From Parastagonospora avenae f. sp. tritici 18332-5 (taxonomy: Eukaryota; Ascomycota; Dothideomycetes; Pleosporales; Phaeosphaeriaceae), in NCBI GenBank assembly GCA_022559985.1, contig JAFJTR010000008.1, forward strand, positions 434,001-498,000: a stretch of DNA of 64,000 nt, written 5' to 3'. Below, one piece after another: positions 10,576 through 21,227 of the stretch (positions are counted from its first letter, which is position 1; each line of letters starts with the position of its first letter). The notes beneath the pieces are model-generated. The model was not told the origin of the DNA, searched no databases, and saw only the letters and a program-made list of their open reading frames with translations. The position numbers and the translations under genes are program-made.

Positions 10576-11790
10576 ATGGCGACACTGAATCATCTACAAT
10601 TCATCAACCCGACGTATAGTGATCTCGATGATCACTCATTCGAGCTCTTCCCAATGCTCACCATCGAGCTTCGACTTCAGATTTGGGAGTACGCCGTGCA
10701 GCAAACCCGATTTTTAAAAATCAATCTCGAGCCGCCCTCTCAAGATACTGACACGGATCCCTATTCGGAGTTCAATGCGCTCAACAATGTCGTGAGTAAC
10801 GTTGGCTACACCGTCACTGTCAAAAGTCTCCAGTGCAATAGCAAACTCCTCGCCGTCAGTCGCGAAGCACGCAAAGTCGCGCTCCGATTCTATCGCATTC
10901 AGGTTCCATGTTACATCAAAGTACACGAAGAAGAACGTACGGCAAGCTCAGTGCAAGCACCTTTCTACTTCAATCCTGATTACGACATACTACATGTAAA
11001 GTCCACACTTCCACTTAGTCGCACCTTCGTCCCCTTCCTACATGATCTCAGAGCGTACGACCCAAAGGACGTCGGTCTCTTACGTCTAGCTTTAGACGAC
11101 GAAATCGTCACAAATCTTTACCGCATGAATCTTGACCGCATGAATAATCCTACCTCTGTTGATGCTGAGCAACCAAGCTTGACGGTTTCCATCAAAAAGC
11201 TACAGCAAGTCGTCTGGTTGGCCGTCTCTCCCATCGGCGGCGCAATGATGGGCGTCCGATCGAACCTACCCACCGTTAAATATCGATTCGATCACTCCAT
11301 ACCCATCATGAGCGCGAACGCATCGTTCGATCGTCTAGGCCCAGATCCGAGAGCTATCCAGGCTGAACTTCAGTACACCGCAACAGCAACCATCGATCCA
11401 CGCCGGCTGTCCTTGGTATGGCACGGATTTCTTACCAATTCGGGCGTAAGACGGCCTCGTCCGCAGGAGCTCGTCCTGTTCGCAATGGAACCTTCGGCTC
11501 ATGGTCACCAGGTCCACGACGCTGATACAGCAAAGAGTTTTCTGCGCAAAGAGCACGAAGGCTGGTTGAGGGGTCAGGAGGAGTCGTCCAGCTTGGTGAG
11601 GAAGTATGCGGGCAAGGTACCCATAGAGGGGCCCGAGGAATTGGAGACGGCGGTGAGACCGGCATTTGGGTTCTGGGTGGTTCCGATGAACGCATTAAAG
11701 GATCCTGAGCCCCCACGTGTGTTTAGTTCTCCGGTATTTGATTTGAGAGGGCAGCATGTAGAGTTGGCGCTTGCTCATTTGTATGGGTGA
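10576..11790 (+). CDS. 2EXR-domain protein
   Basis: A single exon encodes 404 aa from the ATG at 10576. Residues about 22-40 read 'FELFPMLTIELRLQIWEY', the 2EXR signature (F..F..LP.ELR..IW). It is followed by 'LLAVSREARKVALRFY', the second conserved helix in which a Ser/Cys-Arg-Glu-Ala pattern replaces the 'QvCrqiR' of the LPxELRN family. The rest contains 'PFYFNPDYDILHV', also typical of 2EXR proteins. No biochemical function is established for this family, which is heavily expanded in ascomycetes. It is a distant cousin of the LPxELRN genes around it and has no intron in the motif. Confidence 0.8.
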   Translation: MATLNHLQFINPTYSDLDDHSFELFPMLTIELRLQIWEYAVQQTRFLKINLEPPSQDTDTDPYSEFNALNNVVSNVGYTVTVKSLQCNSKLLAVSREARKVALRFYRIQVPCYIKVHEEERTASSVQAPFYFNPDYDILHVKSTLPLSRTFVPFLHDLRAYDPKDVGLLRLALDDEIVTNLYRMNLDRMNNPTSVDAEQPSLTVSIKKLQQVVWLAVSPIGGAMMGVRSNLPTVKYRFDHSIPIMSANASFDRLGPDPRAIQAELQYTATATIDPRRLSLVWHGFLTNSGVRRPRPQELVLFAMEPSAHGHQVHDADTAKSFLRKEHEGWLRGQEESSSLVRKYAGKVPIEGPEELETAVRPAFGFWVVPMNALKDPEPPRVFSSPVFDLRGQHVELALAHLYG

Positions 11791-12261
11791 CTCTACCTTA
11801 CACTGCAATGCGTATTGGCGACAACATGCACGAATGCACGTTCGTGGTGGAGCTCCAAGGCCTATTGATACACTGGGAGTATATCCAAAGTTCTTCGGAG
11901 CTGTCTAGGCTGCACCTTATGTCTCTCTGGCTAAGCTGTTGTATATAACTCACCAATGTGTTTCTGAAACGACTTGGTGCTCAGTCTTCTCATTACAGTA
12001 CCTTTCAGACTCCTCACCAACCATTTATCGCACCCAGTGACAATAATGAAGTCCTTTTGCAGTTGAAATCCTTTGTTGTGGAAAAGAAAATGTCCGCTGT
12101 ACGAGGAAGTGTCAGTCTATCGATAGTAGAAGAAGGCATCCGCGCTTCATGCGTGAATGCCTTCTTTGCGAAGTCTACAGTTATTTGGAGCGGCGGCACC
12201 GATTGTCCCTAACATGAGTGTAATCAAATTGCGGATACATACGAGAGCTTGTAATACTCCC
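11791..12261. other. Intergenic with a short hairpin
   Basis: No gene was recognised. A 9 bp perfect inverted repeat lies at 12131-12165. The region separates the convergent ends of the 2EXR gene and the broken dehydrogenase. Confidence 0.45.
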
Positions 12262-13190
12262 CTACAGGGTGCTCCAGCCGTGGTCAACAGGAATTATTGA
12301 CCCACTGATCTCGGAACTAAGATCCGATATGAGGAATACAAGCACGTTTGCATGCCTGCGGCTCTGCAAATCCAATGTCTTCTACTGCACCCAGATCATG
12401 GACGGGCTGCATGAGTTTCATGGCCCCCATATCGAACTTCGTTTGGTCGATGGACTGTCGGATATTCGTTTGGACACCTAAGAATTCAGCTTTTTCATCT
12501 TGCGGACGGTTTTGAGCGAGAACTCATCTTACCACCAGTACATATGGCGTTGCATCGAATGCGGTCTCCTCGAAACCTGAATGCAACGTTCTTTGTCACC
12601 CCGACCTTTGGTTTTCAGTCAGCTGCTTGTCTCACAGCGAAGAAGCGAAGAGCTCACAATTCCGTGTTTGCTGGCTGTGTATCCCACTCCGGCTACGGCG
12701 CCACATGTAGCCGCCTTGCTAGCGACATTTACAATACTCCCACCGCCAGCTTTGATCATATGAGGCATCACATCTCACATGAGCTTTACGGGAGCGGTTA
12801 GATTAATGGCGATAACTCGGTCCCAAAGCGTCCGTGAGAGTATCAACACTGTTGTTGGTGTTCATGACTCCAGCAACGTTGAGCAGGCCATCGATCCTTC
12901 CGAACGCCGCAATCGCCTCTTCAACAACCTTTTCTGCGGCACCTGCGTCTGCAAGATCCACACGGACGAACTTGAACTCTTGTAGGCTCAGGACTGATTC
13001 TGGAGCTTCAGCAATATCGCAGGTGAGGATTTTCGCGCCATATCGGTTCAAGGTCTGGACGGTGGCAAGACCAAATCCAGACGAGGCCCCGGTGACAATG
13101 ACGACCTTCTGATGTCAGCCAAATGTAAGGGCTATGCTACATACGCAGAAAGTAACATACCTTCCCTATACTCCGTCCATATTCTTCTGG
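12262..13190 (-). pseudogene. Short-chain dehydrogenase/reductase, decayed
   Basis: Read on the minus strand, the pieces of a classical SDR follow in order. They are the cofactor loop 'VIVTGASSGFGLATV' (near 13110), 'FGRIDGLLNVAGVMN', 'WDRVIAINLTAPVKLM', 'GGSIVNVASKAAT', the active-site 'GYTASKHG', and the C-terminal 'FLISDLSSEISGSIIPVDHGW' ending at the TAG at 12262-12264. They do not lie in one frame. A one-base shift precedes WDRV (about 12805), a TGA replaces the usual Arg after 'VKLM', and another shift follows the active site. One real-looking intron (GTATGT donor, acceptor near 13113) precedes the first piece. SDRs of this type use NAD(P)H to oxidise or reduce alcohols/ketones; this copy can no longer encode a full enzyme. 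The 5' start is unclear. Confidence 0.7.
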
Positions 13191-13354
13191 TAAAATAGAG
13201 AGCAAGTCACAATGTTAAGATTTGTATTCTCCAGCGGATGCTATGGAGGCCTTGTAAGTGGTAGAAGAGATCGTATCTTGAAGTAAAAAGCCATCATTTA
13301 GCGGTAGTCTCGGTCAGGAAAGAATCCAGATTCCGGCAAGGAGTAGCTGGGCGG

Positions 13355-14446
13355 ATGGTCACACCAACGTCATGCGATGAACGCGGCCAGCGAGAAACAG
13401 ATCCCGACGAATGGAAACAGATTTCTGATGGTAAAGGCTGGCAAAGACGGCGTATTGGGATCTTTTACAATTTTATCGGCGGAGAACCACTTGAAGTTAA
13501 TCTCGTGAAGGGCGGCTGGTGCGAATTGCCAACTTTCAGCGCTGTAGTGGGTTCAGCGCGCAAAGGCAAGATTCAACCAGATGGTATCGAGGCACATGTC
13601 AAGGAGATGGTTACCATGCATCTTCCTAGGGCCTAAAGATTTAGGGATCGCGTAGATAGAATTGTGAAGGACAAAGAGACGGCTGAGCGACTGAAGTCGT
13701 GGTAACCCACATACTTCAAGAGACCGATGTTTCATGACGATTACCTACCGTCTTTCAATCGAAGTAACGTCAAACTGGTAGGGCCGACAGGCTTCGGTGT
13801 GGAAGAGGTGACATCTCGCGGAGTCAAGGTTAGCAACGTCGAGCATGAGCTGGATCTCCTCGTATTCAGCACAGGCTTTCGAGTTGGATCCGGGAGTGCG
13901 AGTTCGCCTGCGCGGAACTGCGACATCAAGATCATCGGACAAAGCGGACTCAGCATAGACGAAAAATGGAATAATAAAGGACCAACAACTCTCCATAAGT
14001 GCTTCACTCACGATTTTCCAAATCTCTTCTTCTCTGGATCGTCACAAACAGGTACAGCCTGTGAGTATATCCCCAAAGTTTCCTGTTCGACGCTGACTTT
14101 GAAAGGCAGTATTTCGTACGTCTTGAGTAACCACGCGGAGCACGTTGCGTATTGCATTCAGTCAGCTCGCAGCTTCACGCAATCGCAGACGTGCACAGTC
14201 GAACATTCTGAAGAAGCGCAAGAAAAGTGGGCTGACGAATGCGCCAGTATGGCGAACTGGTTCTCCTCTTTTGGTCCCTGTACGCCTGGGTGCTTTAACA
14301 ATTACGGTGTGAGAATTACAGACCCTGAGGAGCTGAAGAGAGCTAACCGTGGCGCGGCATGGGGATTTGGCAGCCAAGATTACGTCGAGCACCTCGAACA
14401 ATGGCGCGCGTCGGGTAGTCTTAAAAACGTCCTTGTGTGTAGCTAG
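13355..14446 (+). pseudogene. Flavin monooxygenase (Baeyer-Villiger type), 5'-truncated and interrupted
   Basis: Only the C-terminal half of a class B flavin monooxygenase is present: 'DPDEWKQISDGKGWQRRR', 'IVKDKETAERLKSW', 'FKRPMFHDDYLPSFN', 'NVKLVGPTGFGVEEVT', 'LDLLVFSTGFRVG', 'FPNLFFSGSSQTG' and a C-terminal helix. Family members carry two Rossmann GxGxxG nucleotide sites before this part. Neither is found upstream, where the broken SDR lies instead. Two in-frame TAA stops at 13634-13636 and 13703-13705 interrupt the conserved stretch. A 45 nt in-frame intron (GTGAGT...GAAAG) probably lies after 'SQTGTA' near 14060. The intact enzyme would insert oxygen next to a ketone using NADPH and FAD. 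The remnant lies head-to-head with the SDR. Confidence 0.72.
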
Positions 14447-15112
14447 TTGCACAAACCATATAGGTCGGGATGGCTGAGATATCAATGATGATGTTTGTGT
14501 TGGAGACTTGCTCTGATCAGTTCGTGTGTTCTTTCGGTGGAGAAACGCGCTAGCACGTGCCCTGATGTCATCGTCCCAATTGTGGAAGATTCCCACCTTT
14601 CCACAACATCACCACCCCCTGGCAATGGCGTTCGTTTGTAACGTGTTGTTTCAGCGAATCTCAGCGGGTCTATCTATGTCTTTACCACTTCCCCTGAGCG
14701 GGACATCATCTGCGCATCCTTCGCTGCAGCCGCTAGTGCGACAAGTGGCGTAAGACATGCAACTGTCAAACGTCCATATCGATAGGTAGACAGCGGCTGC
14801 GGGACGGTGAGTGAACGCCATACCGGTCATAATGACAACACGAGCCTTTCAGCGGCCTGCCATGAGGATTTTCCACATCCGTTTTTGCAATGTCTCCGCG
14901 ATCATGGACGTGGGTCCTGGTATGTGAGGTCATCGACTGACCAGGATTGCGACCAGCTGCATACCATGTTACTATTTCCATCTCGTCTCCTCTCAGCACT
15001 CATGCTGCAGCTTTCTTCACGACTTCACTCCTCTCCCTTTTGTTGAAATCTGTTCATCGCGTGTTCGCTTCACAGTTGCCACGGCATCCTTCTTTGGTAG
15101 CATCGATCTTTT
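14447..15112. other. Intergenic, CT-rich toward the next start
   Basis: No recognisable gene. The stretch from about 14990 to 15100 is rich in C/T, as often seen in fungal leaders before the start codon. Confidence 0.4.
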
Positions 15113-16398
15113 GTGCCTTTTATAGCTATGCAGGTCTCCCGTCCGAAGAGCATGCCAGATTTCTCTGCACTGCTAGATGCGTCAACACCTTTGTTTGAAG
15201 CTCGCGCACAAAACCGACGACAGACCTCACCAGTGCGAGGCCAAGGATATCCACGCAAGAAGGTTAGCATTTCGCTGGCAGCAGGCTTGATCATGAACGA
15301 AAACCAGAAGAACGCCGGAGCACTCGACTTGCCTTACAAGCAGAGCCTCGATGGCACACAAGAAGAGGAGCATGATGTCAGCGAAGACTCTTTGTTCCAT
15401 GCGTACGCGCTGAAGGTAGGCACCCCGGTACCTGTCTTTTTAAAGCGGAAGTTGACATTGGCGCACAGAGCGACTTCCCGAACTCTCCTCCTTACATACT
15501 CACATTCGCTTCGGCCGCCATCTGTACGCAATGGTGGGCCCTCGTTCGACGCGAGTACTCCGATGCGATGCGTCCTAGCCCGCAACTTTTTGTCATGAAA
15601 AGCGATGAGTTGGAGCACATAAATGACAATTTGAGATTCTACGGCTTGAGAAATAAGTGGTTCCTTACTGGACAGGACAACTTGTCGAATACGTCTCCTG
15701 TCATCCCTCTACAAAGCGCAGACGGCCGAGCGCTAGCGCCCACACAACATCCGCAGCCAGAGCGACCTTCGTCTTCGTCATCTGCATCTGCATCTGGCGT
15801 AGAAAGCTTGACGGATAAGCTAGACCGGCTTGCGAGCGTAGTCGAGAAGAACGTGGAGCAGATACACGCCCTCTCTGTTGCCCAGTCGGCTGGTCTGCAG
15901 CGTATGCAAGAGATCAACGAGACCAACACCGCCCAGATCATGGGCCTTGCCGACCAGCAAGCCAAATTGCAGGCTCTCATTGACCAGAATGCGTCACACT
16001 ACATTGCCCTATCGAACAACTCCTTCGAGTCCCAAGAGCAAATCAAGACTGTTATGAAAACCACGGCGACCCAGATACAGAGCTTGTCAAAGAATCAGGC
16101 GCACTTGGCTAACACTTGTGATGGCATGATGCGCGGTATCGACAATCTTGCAGCCAGCATATCGCAGATGAATGTTGGGCCAGTACCATCTGAAACGTCA
16201 AGCGCAGTCTCTTCTCCCGTGCCGTCAGGCGTCATGGGCAACCGCATAACACCGCCACCAAGAAAGCTCAACCGAAGGATCAAGGGTGTCTGGTATGAAT
16301 ATGACATGTCATCGACAACGCCGACATCATCGCCAAAGAAGAGTGTGGTCTTCACAGATACACCTATGAAAAGCCCCGCTACTTCGAAAAAGGCGTGA
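15113..16398 (+). CDS. Coiled-coil protein of unknown function
   Basis: There are two exons, 15113-15415 and 15469-16398, with a 53 nt intron (GTAGGC...CACAG, branch TTGACA). The product is 410 aa, or 405 aa if the ATG at 15128 is used. The first 100 residues are polar and basic with 'SRPKSMPDFSALLDAST'. Residues about 103-170 form a conserved-looking block ('FPNSPPYILTF', 'CTQWWALVRREYSDAM', 'FYGLRNKWFLTGQDN'). Residues about 212-335 are a long coiled coil built on a ~23-residue pattern (EQIHAL, AQIMGL, HYIALS, TQIQSL). The tail is Ser/Pro/Thr-rich with 'RIKGVWYEYD'. There is no enzyme motif or membrane segment. I do not recognise the family; a structural or scaffold role is inference. Confidence 0.7.
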
Positions 16399-16855
16399 AG
16401 CAGACATGAACCCGAAGAGTGACAAAAATAACGAGTTTTCAAGGCAGGTGCCGCAACGCCTTTTGTGCTGCACATACATAACTCAAGATGATGACAGTTG
16501 GTTATGCGTCGAGCACCCCAGCGTTGCAAAAGGTATACTGAAAGGGGAGAAAGGGGGACTACGCCGATGCAGAAGATCACCAGAGCACTCTGCTGTCATG
16601 TGATGGCTTGAGAGCACCATTCAATGCCTCTGCCGTCAACAGTGCGACTGTGGTGCAATCGCACGAGAAGTATATATTCCGCTAGCATATTGATCGACGA
16701 CGATACAACTATCAAGCGACGGCTGTCCAACGATCATATATACTGGTCGCGCCTTACTGTACTAGGTGAAGTAATTCGCACACCAGAGTTGGTTGGACAG
16801 GAGAAAGCATAAATCAAATGGATGAAAGCATATGGCACTCAAACTGGTTCTCATT
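16399..16855. other. Intergenic between convergent genes
   Basis: It separates the 3' ends of the coiled-coil gene and the NmrA-like gene. Nothing else was recognised. Confidence 0.45.
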
Positions 16856-17794
16856 CTACGGTCTCTGTGCGAGCTCGATAGCTTGCTTGACCACTTCATC
16901 AAGCGTTACCTGTGGTAGCCCGAGCTTAACATTCCAAATCTCCTGTTCCTTCTCAAAATCATATCCAATATCGATGTCTGCGCCAAATGACATGGCTAGG
17001 ACCGGGAAAAGATCCTCTCCATCTAATTTCTCCTTCAAAGCCTCTGCACTGTCCTTCTGCAGCACCTTGAATTTTCCCCCGATTTGTTTCTCAAGATTTG
17101 CAACAATCTCGCGCGTTGTGCCCGTAAAGTCATTGAGAAAAACCTGCTTGTTGGCGGTCATGTCGGCATGCACAAGGGCACGCGCGACGGCAAGTCCCGC
17201 ATTTCCACTCGTGGTGATGGCGAATCTGGCATTACCCGAGTCATACACAGTCGCTGTTCTCGCTTTGATATCGATGCCGAGAAAGTTGCCCGACTTCACT
17301 GGATCCAGCGCCCAATCGAGCCACGAACCGCATGAAATGGATGTCCACGTCAACTTTCCGTTGCTTTCCTTTGCTTTGGCGATCAGATACTCTAACATGT
17401 TGCCTTTTAAGTCGTACACAGACACCAAGCTACGCGCCCGCGGGTCCAGATTGTTGGCGCCGAATTCGCTAGGTATGAAGCGTTTGACACCTGCTGCGAC
17501 TGCGGCATCGATTAAGCGGATCGCGAGCCCGTCTTTGCCGTCTGCGAAAACGGCGCTCGTGGTCAGGGCGATGATGACGGCATCTTGGTTCTCGAAGGCT
17601 GAGGTGAGCTCTGTGACAGTGTATTTGTCGGAGACCTTGATCACAGGGATGTTGGGTGGGAAAGTGGCTGTAGAACTAGCCCGGGATAGGATGGTGATGT
17701 TGAAGGAGGATTCTTCGAGCAGGGCGTTGAGAATGGGAAGGCCAACTGAGCCGGTTGCACCTGCGATGAGGACGTTTTTAATGGTTGTTGACAT
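16856..17794 (-). CDS. NmrA-like / isoflavone reductase-like NAD(P)-binding protein
   Basis: A single exon encodes 312 aa from the ATG at 17794. The N-terminus 'NVLIAGATGSVGLPILNALL' (residues about 7-26) is the GxxGxxG dinucleotide site of atypical SDRs. 'IDAAVAAGVKRFIPSEFGAN' (about 95-114) is the strongly conserved second landmark of the NmrA/isoflavone reductase group. A Lys in 'SVYDLKGNMLEYL' sits where plant members have their catalytic Lys. The length is typical (about 300-320 aa). Members are NADPH-dependent reductases or NADP-sensing regulators; the sequence does not decide between these, although the Lys favours an enzyme. It is intact, unlike the oxidoreductase remnants 3-4 kb upstream. 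Confidence 0.85.
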   Translation of the reverse strand: MSTTIKNVLIAGATGSVGLPILNALLEESSFNITILSRASSTATFPPNIPVIKVSDKYTVTELTSAFENQDAVIIALTTSAVFADGKDGLAIRLIDAAVAAGVKRFIPSEFGANNLDPRARSLVSVYDLKGNMLEYLIAKAKESNGKLTWTSISCGSWLDWALDPVKSGNFLGIDIKARTATVYDSGNARFAITTSGNAGLAVARALVHADMTANKQVFLNDFTGTTREIVANLEKQIGGKFKVLQKDSAEALKEKLDGEDLFPVLAMSFGADIDIGYDFEKEQEIWNVKLGLPQVTLDEVVKQAIELAQRP

Positions 17795-20700
17795 GGTTGA
17801 GTATCAGGCGTTGCACGTTGCTGATGTCCTTGTAAGTTCGCTATCGAAATATGTATCTTTTTTTAGCTCTTCGAACTGCCATTCGTCTTGTTCTTATACC
17901 ACGTCATCTGTTGTCATCATTTGCAAGTACTCTACGTTGATTGCAAAGAGTGCACCTTAAGGCCGAGATCACAAATCATAATTTATGCTGACATATCACC
18001 AACTTTCGGAACTACCTTCTACATGAGTTTCATAACTTACTGATTACTTATTGTTCAGACAGTATACCGGCACCGCTCGAATGAGAGGTGGGAAGAGACG
18101 ATTGGAGTACGACCGACAAAAACGAATCGCCCAACATTGCGGCAGATGAGCAGGATGCGTGTGTCAGCGTAAGTAAGCAATACTAGATTCCGTAACAAGT
18201 TATGGACGCTATGCACCAATTTTGAGCACTTTGGGGGGAGTAAGCATTGTGCTTTGTGCTAACATGATTAGAATCAAAAGCTTCCTCGAACACAATCAGG
18301 TGCTCAGAACGCCTCACGGCTGTAAAACCTTACTCAATACTATCGCGATTCAATCCTTAGGTCATAGTAAGAGGCACCAGCTGGTGCGCACCTGATGGCG
18401 AAGGTTTCATGGTGGTGAAGGCGTGATACAAGTGTGGTGTGTACGAACTCTTCAGGGGACGTTGAGCGACAAAATGAAACGAGTGAGAACACTTCGATCT
18501 TGAACGGCATAATATTCAGGCCTAATGATAGCAGGTCAATCTGTAGGTGCACTGACTTCCAAGGTTGATTGTGTTTCCTGACCGGCAGAGCGGGCAATCT
18601 TGAAAGTGGGGTCGGTTCGCACCTTCCCCACCGGCACTCCAAGCGCCATCTCTCCATGACCTCTTCACATCACGCAAACACTACGCCTCCATTACGCCGG
18701 CTTGTTTCGTGCCTTGCGCGGCCAGGCACCAGAAAGCACTGCATACACATACTCGACAGCAGACCGCCTCATGGGCGCACTGGAAACTGGAAAAGCCACA
18801 AAACGGAAGAGGCGTGGCGGCCCACCGTGTACTACCAACGCAGGATGGGCGCACGTATAAGCCACCAACGAAGGACCGGACTCGAAGCGAGCGTCAATGT
18901 TCAACGCATCACACGTCTCAATCCAGCGACTTGCATGGGGGGAGATCGTTCCCATGTGAATTTTTGGCGGAAGGACCCTTCCACTGCCACGTTGTAAGAC
19001 ATCGCCACCGTCTGGAGGCCCGTCCACAAGGACAATGCAATCATATAGTGGTTTGTTAAGATGCAGTTTTCGTGATCGCCTGGTTAATGTTCAGCATCTT
19101 CAATTTTTATCTTCAATTTTTTATCTTCAACACGGGCTGACATTTGCGCGCCGGCTGATTTCAGCATGTAGGTACGGTCTGCGGCAACATGTACAGTTGC
19201 CTTCGATGCCTGCAGCATGGGACGGGCATCTTGCAGTCACTACATCATCTGTACACATGAGTGGTCTACGAAAATACTTGTCATGATCGAAATGGAGCCA
19301 AACTTGCCGAAAGTACTGCCCACCGTTTGGCGCTGTGTGTAGCCAGTGCGCTGGGATAGAGGGACAAAACGATATGGCACCAGACTTCCTATCGGCAGAG
19401 AAGAGTCCACCGAATGTGGACGGCGAGGTTGAATGTGGAGAAGTGGACCACGATAACGAATAGCTCCCGCAAACAGCCCTACGGCTACTACTTCAAGAGG
19501 CGGTGTGCCTGTTCAGTAATGGAAGCGCAGCGACTTCGGGTCTGATGGATCTTCGGATACACACACGCAACCTACGCAACTCTGATGATCTGGTCGTAAG
19601 TCTTTATTGTGTCAGGTGTCGCAGTAAGATACAGGAAGCTTGACCTGCCCTGTTCTCATCTGCGAAGTACTTTCGGTGGGCAACTCCGCGGCCAAAGTTT
19701 GTGCGACGTTCGATTAGAGCTTGCGCTTACACAACATGCATCCAGGGCAGGGTTACAATATCTAGTCTCAAAGCATCCCAGTAACGGGATACACTCACCT
19801 TCCTCGAAGTCGACCATCACCGAGATCGTAGCTCTAGCTTCCGGATGATTGGTGCATTGGCCGGCATATCCACACTCTATGGTTCTTGTACGAGCAGACG
19901 ATCTTTCACATGAGGCAAGCCCTCAAGCGGGCCGTGGTGACTGCACATCACCACGCGAGGTGATCCATACAGTCGCTCTCGCTCAGCGGCGCGACATGCC
20001 GACGCGCGAACCCGCAAGACAGGCTATGCTCTACAGTACCTTCGAGCGGATTTTGTACCCTGCCTCGACATCTGAAGACTTGTCGTAGCGCTATAGACTT
20101 TGGGTGACAAGAGAGCGTCTGTGCAATGCCGTAACCTCAATGCGACGAAGGGACTGATCGTTGAAACTTGAACACTGCTCGCTAGACCCGGCTGGTCTTT
20201 CACACTAGCGCAATTCCTTATATGCACTCAGGGAGTACGAATGACACGAGGCTCTTCTCAAGCCGACATGTTACACAGCAGTGGTGGCTCAATTCACCAC
20301 GTGAGCATCCGAGGTCGAGCTTCACTGTGTGCAAAGCCCAATGACTGTAATCGCCACGCACAGCATCATCTTGTCACTCTGACCAGCATGATCTTTCCAA
20401 ACAAGCGTCGTGGACATCTGGTAAACAGTACAAATTGCGTGCGTCCAACATGGGTCCATCTAAAGTCTGCAGTTTCACTTCACCACCTCGCTGATCTTAA
20501 GCTAGAACCTGGACGGCTTTTGCTATCCCTGTCATTCCTCGTGGCCATCACGTATTGTGGCTTGCTCCGGCTAGCTATTCCGCTCTTGCATCCCGACAAC
20601 GATTTGCATGAGCGTATATGCACCTGCAAAACTGCGGACGAACAGCAATACTGGGGTCCGTAGCATGGCAAACGGACACACACCGCCCCACTGAATGATC

Positions 20701-21227
20701 TCCACACGATTCTTAAATGCTCGCACATCGAAGTTATCCTCATCCGACCACCATATTCCAGCCTTTCAGTACATCGCCCTTCGCACGGAATCGCAGGACA
20801 CCAAGGGCAGTTCTTTGTCACACATTACTTCTTCGAATTTCGCCCTCGTCTCGACACATTTCGAATCCTTTGAGGTGTGTGTTTCAAATTGCAAGCGGCA
20901 CAGCGCAGCAAAGTACCCAGCAGTTTTTAGGGTCCACGTTGGGGTCCTTCACTCCACCGATACCGAGTGACGATTCAGAACGTCTCTTTTCGCACCCACT
21001 CGCGTTTGACCTACAAACGGCGCAGTCAGTGAAGCTGCATTGGGGAAATTTAACGCCAGGCGGTACAAAATCGCTCACAGGAACGCACAGAAAGATTTGT
21101 TCAATACTCCTTACCCTCGTACACGTACATAGGGTCGCACTTGAACGTGTAGCAAACTCCAAGCAACACGTAATAAACCAAGAAAAGTCTTTCCACAACG
21201 CCCAAACATACAAGGTCAGCCTAGATC
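17795..21227. other. 3.4 kb stretch without a recognised gene
   Basis: ORFs up to about 140 codons occur on both strands (for example near 18570-19060 and 20240-20820). None has family resemblance, typical intron signals or a sensible composition. A short TC/AT-rich direct repeat lies at 19096-19131. The stretch is not strikingly AT-rich. The last 300 bases are presumably the promoter of the DHA2 transporter. Confidence 0.45.
19096..19131. repeat. Short tandem repeat (unit ATCTTCAATTTTT)
   Basis: Two full 13-14 base units and a partial third, differing only by one T, lie in the gene-poor stretch. Confidence 0.7.

Noticed and set aside
1840..14446. Repeat-induced point mutation as the cause of the stops
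   Set aside because: Contexts are not mainly CpA to TpA and the regions are not AT-enriched. No index could be computed here.
16818..17960. 380-codon plus-strand frame opposite the NmrA-like gene
   Set aside because: Ser/Leu-rich shadow of the minus-strand gene, whose Rossmann motif and length are typical.
18569..19059. Overlapping ORFs on both strands (up to 142 codons)
   Set aside because: No motif, no splice signals, no sensible composition, and several frames open at once.
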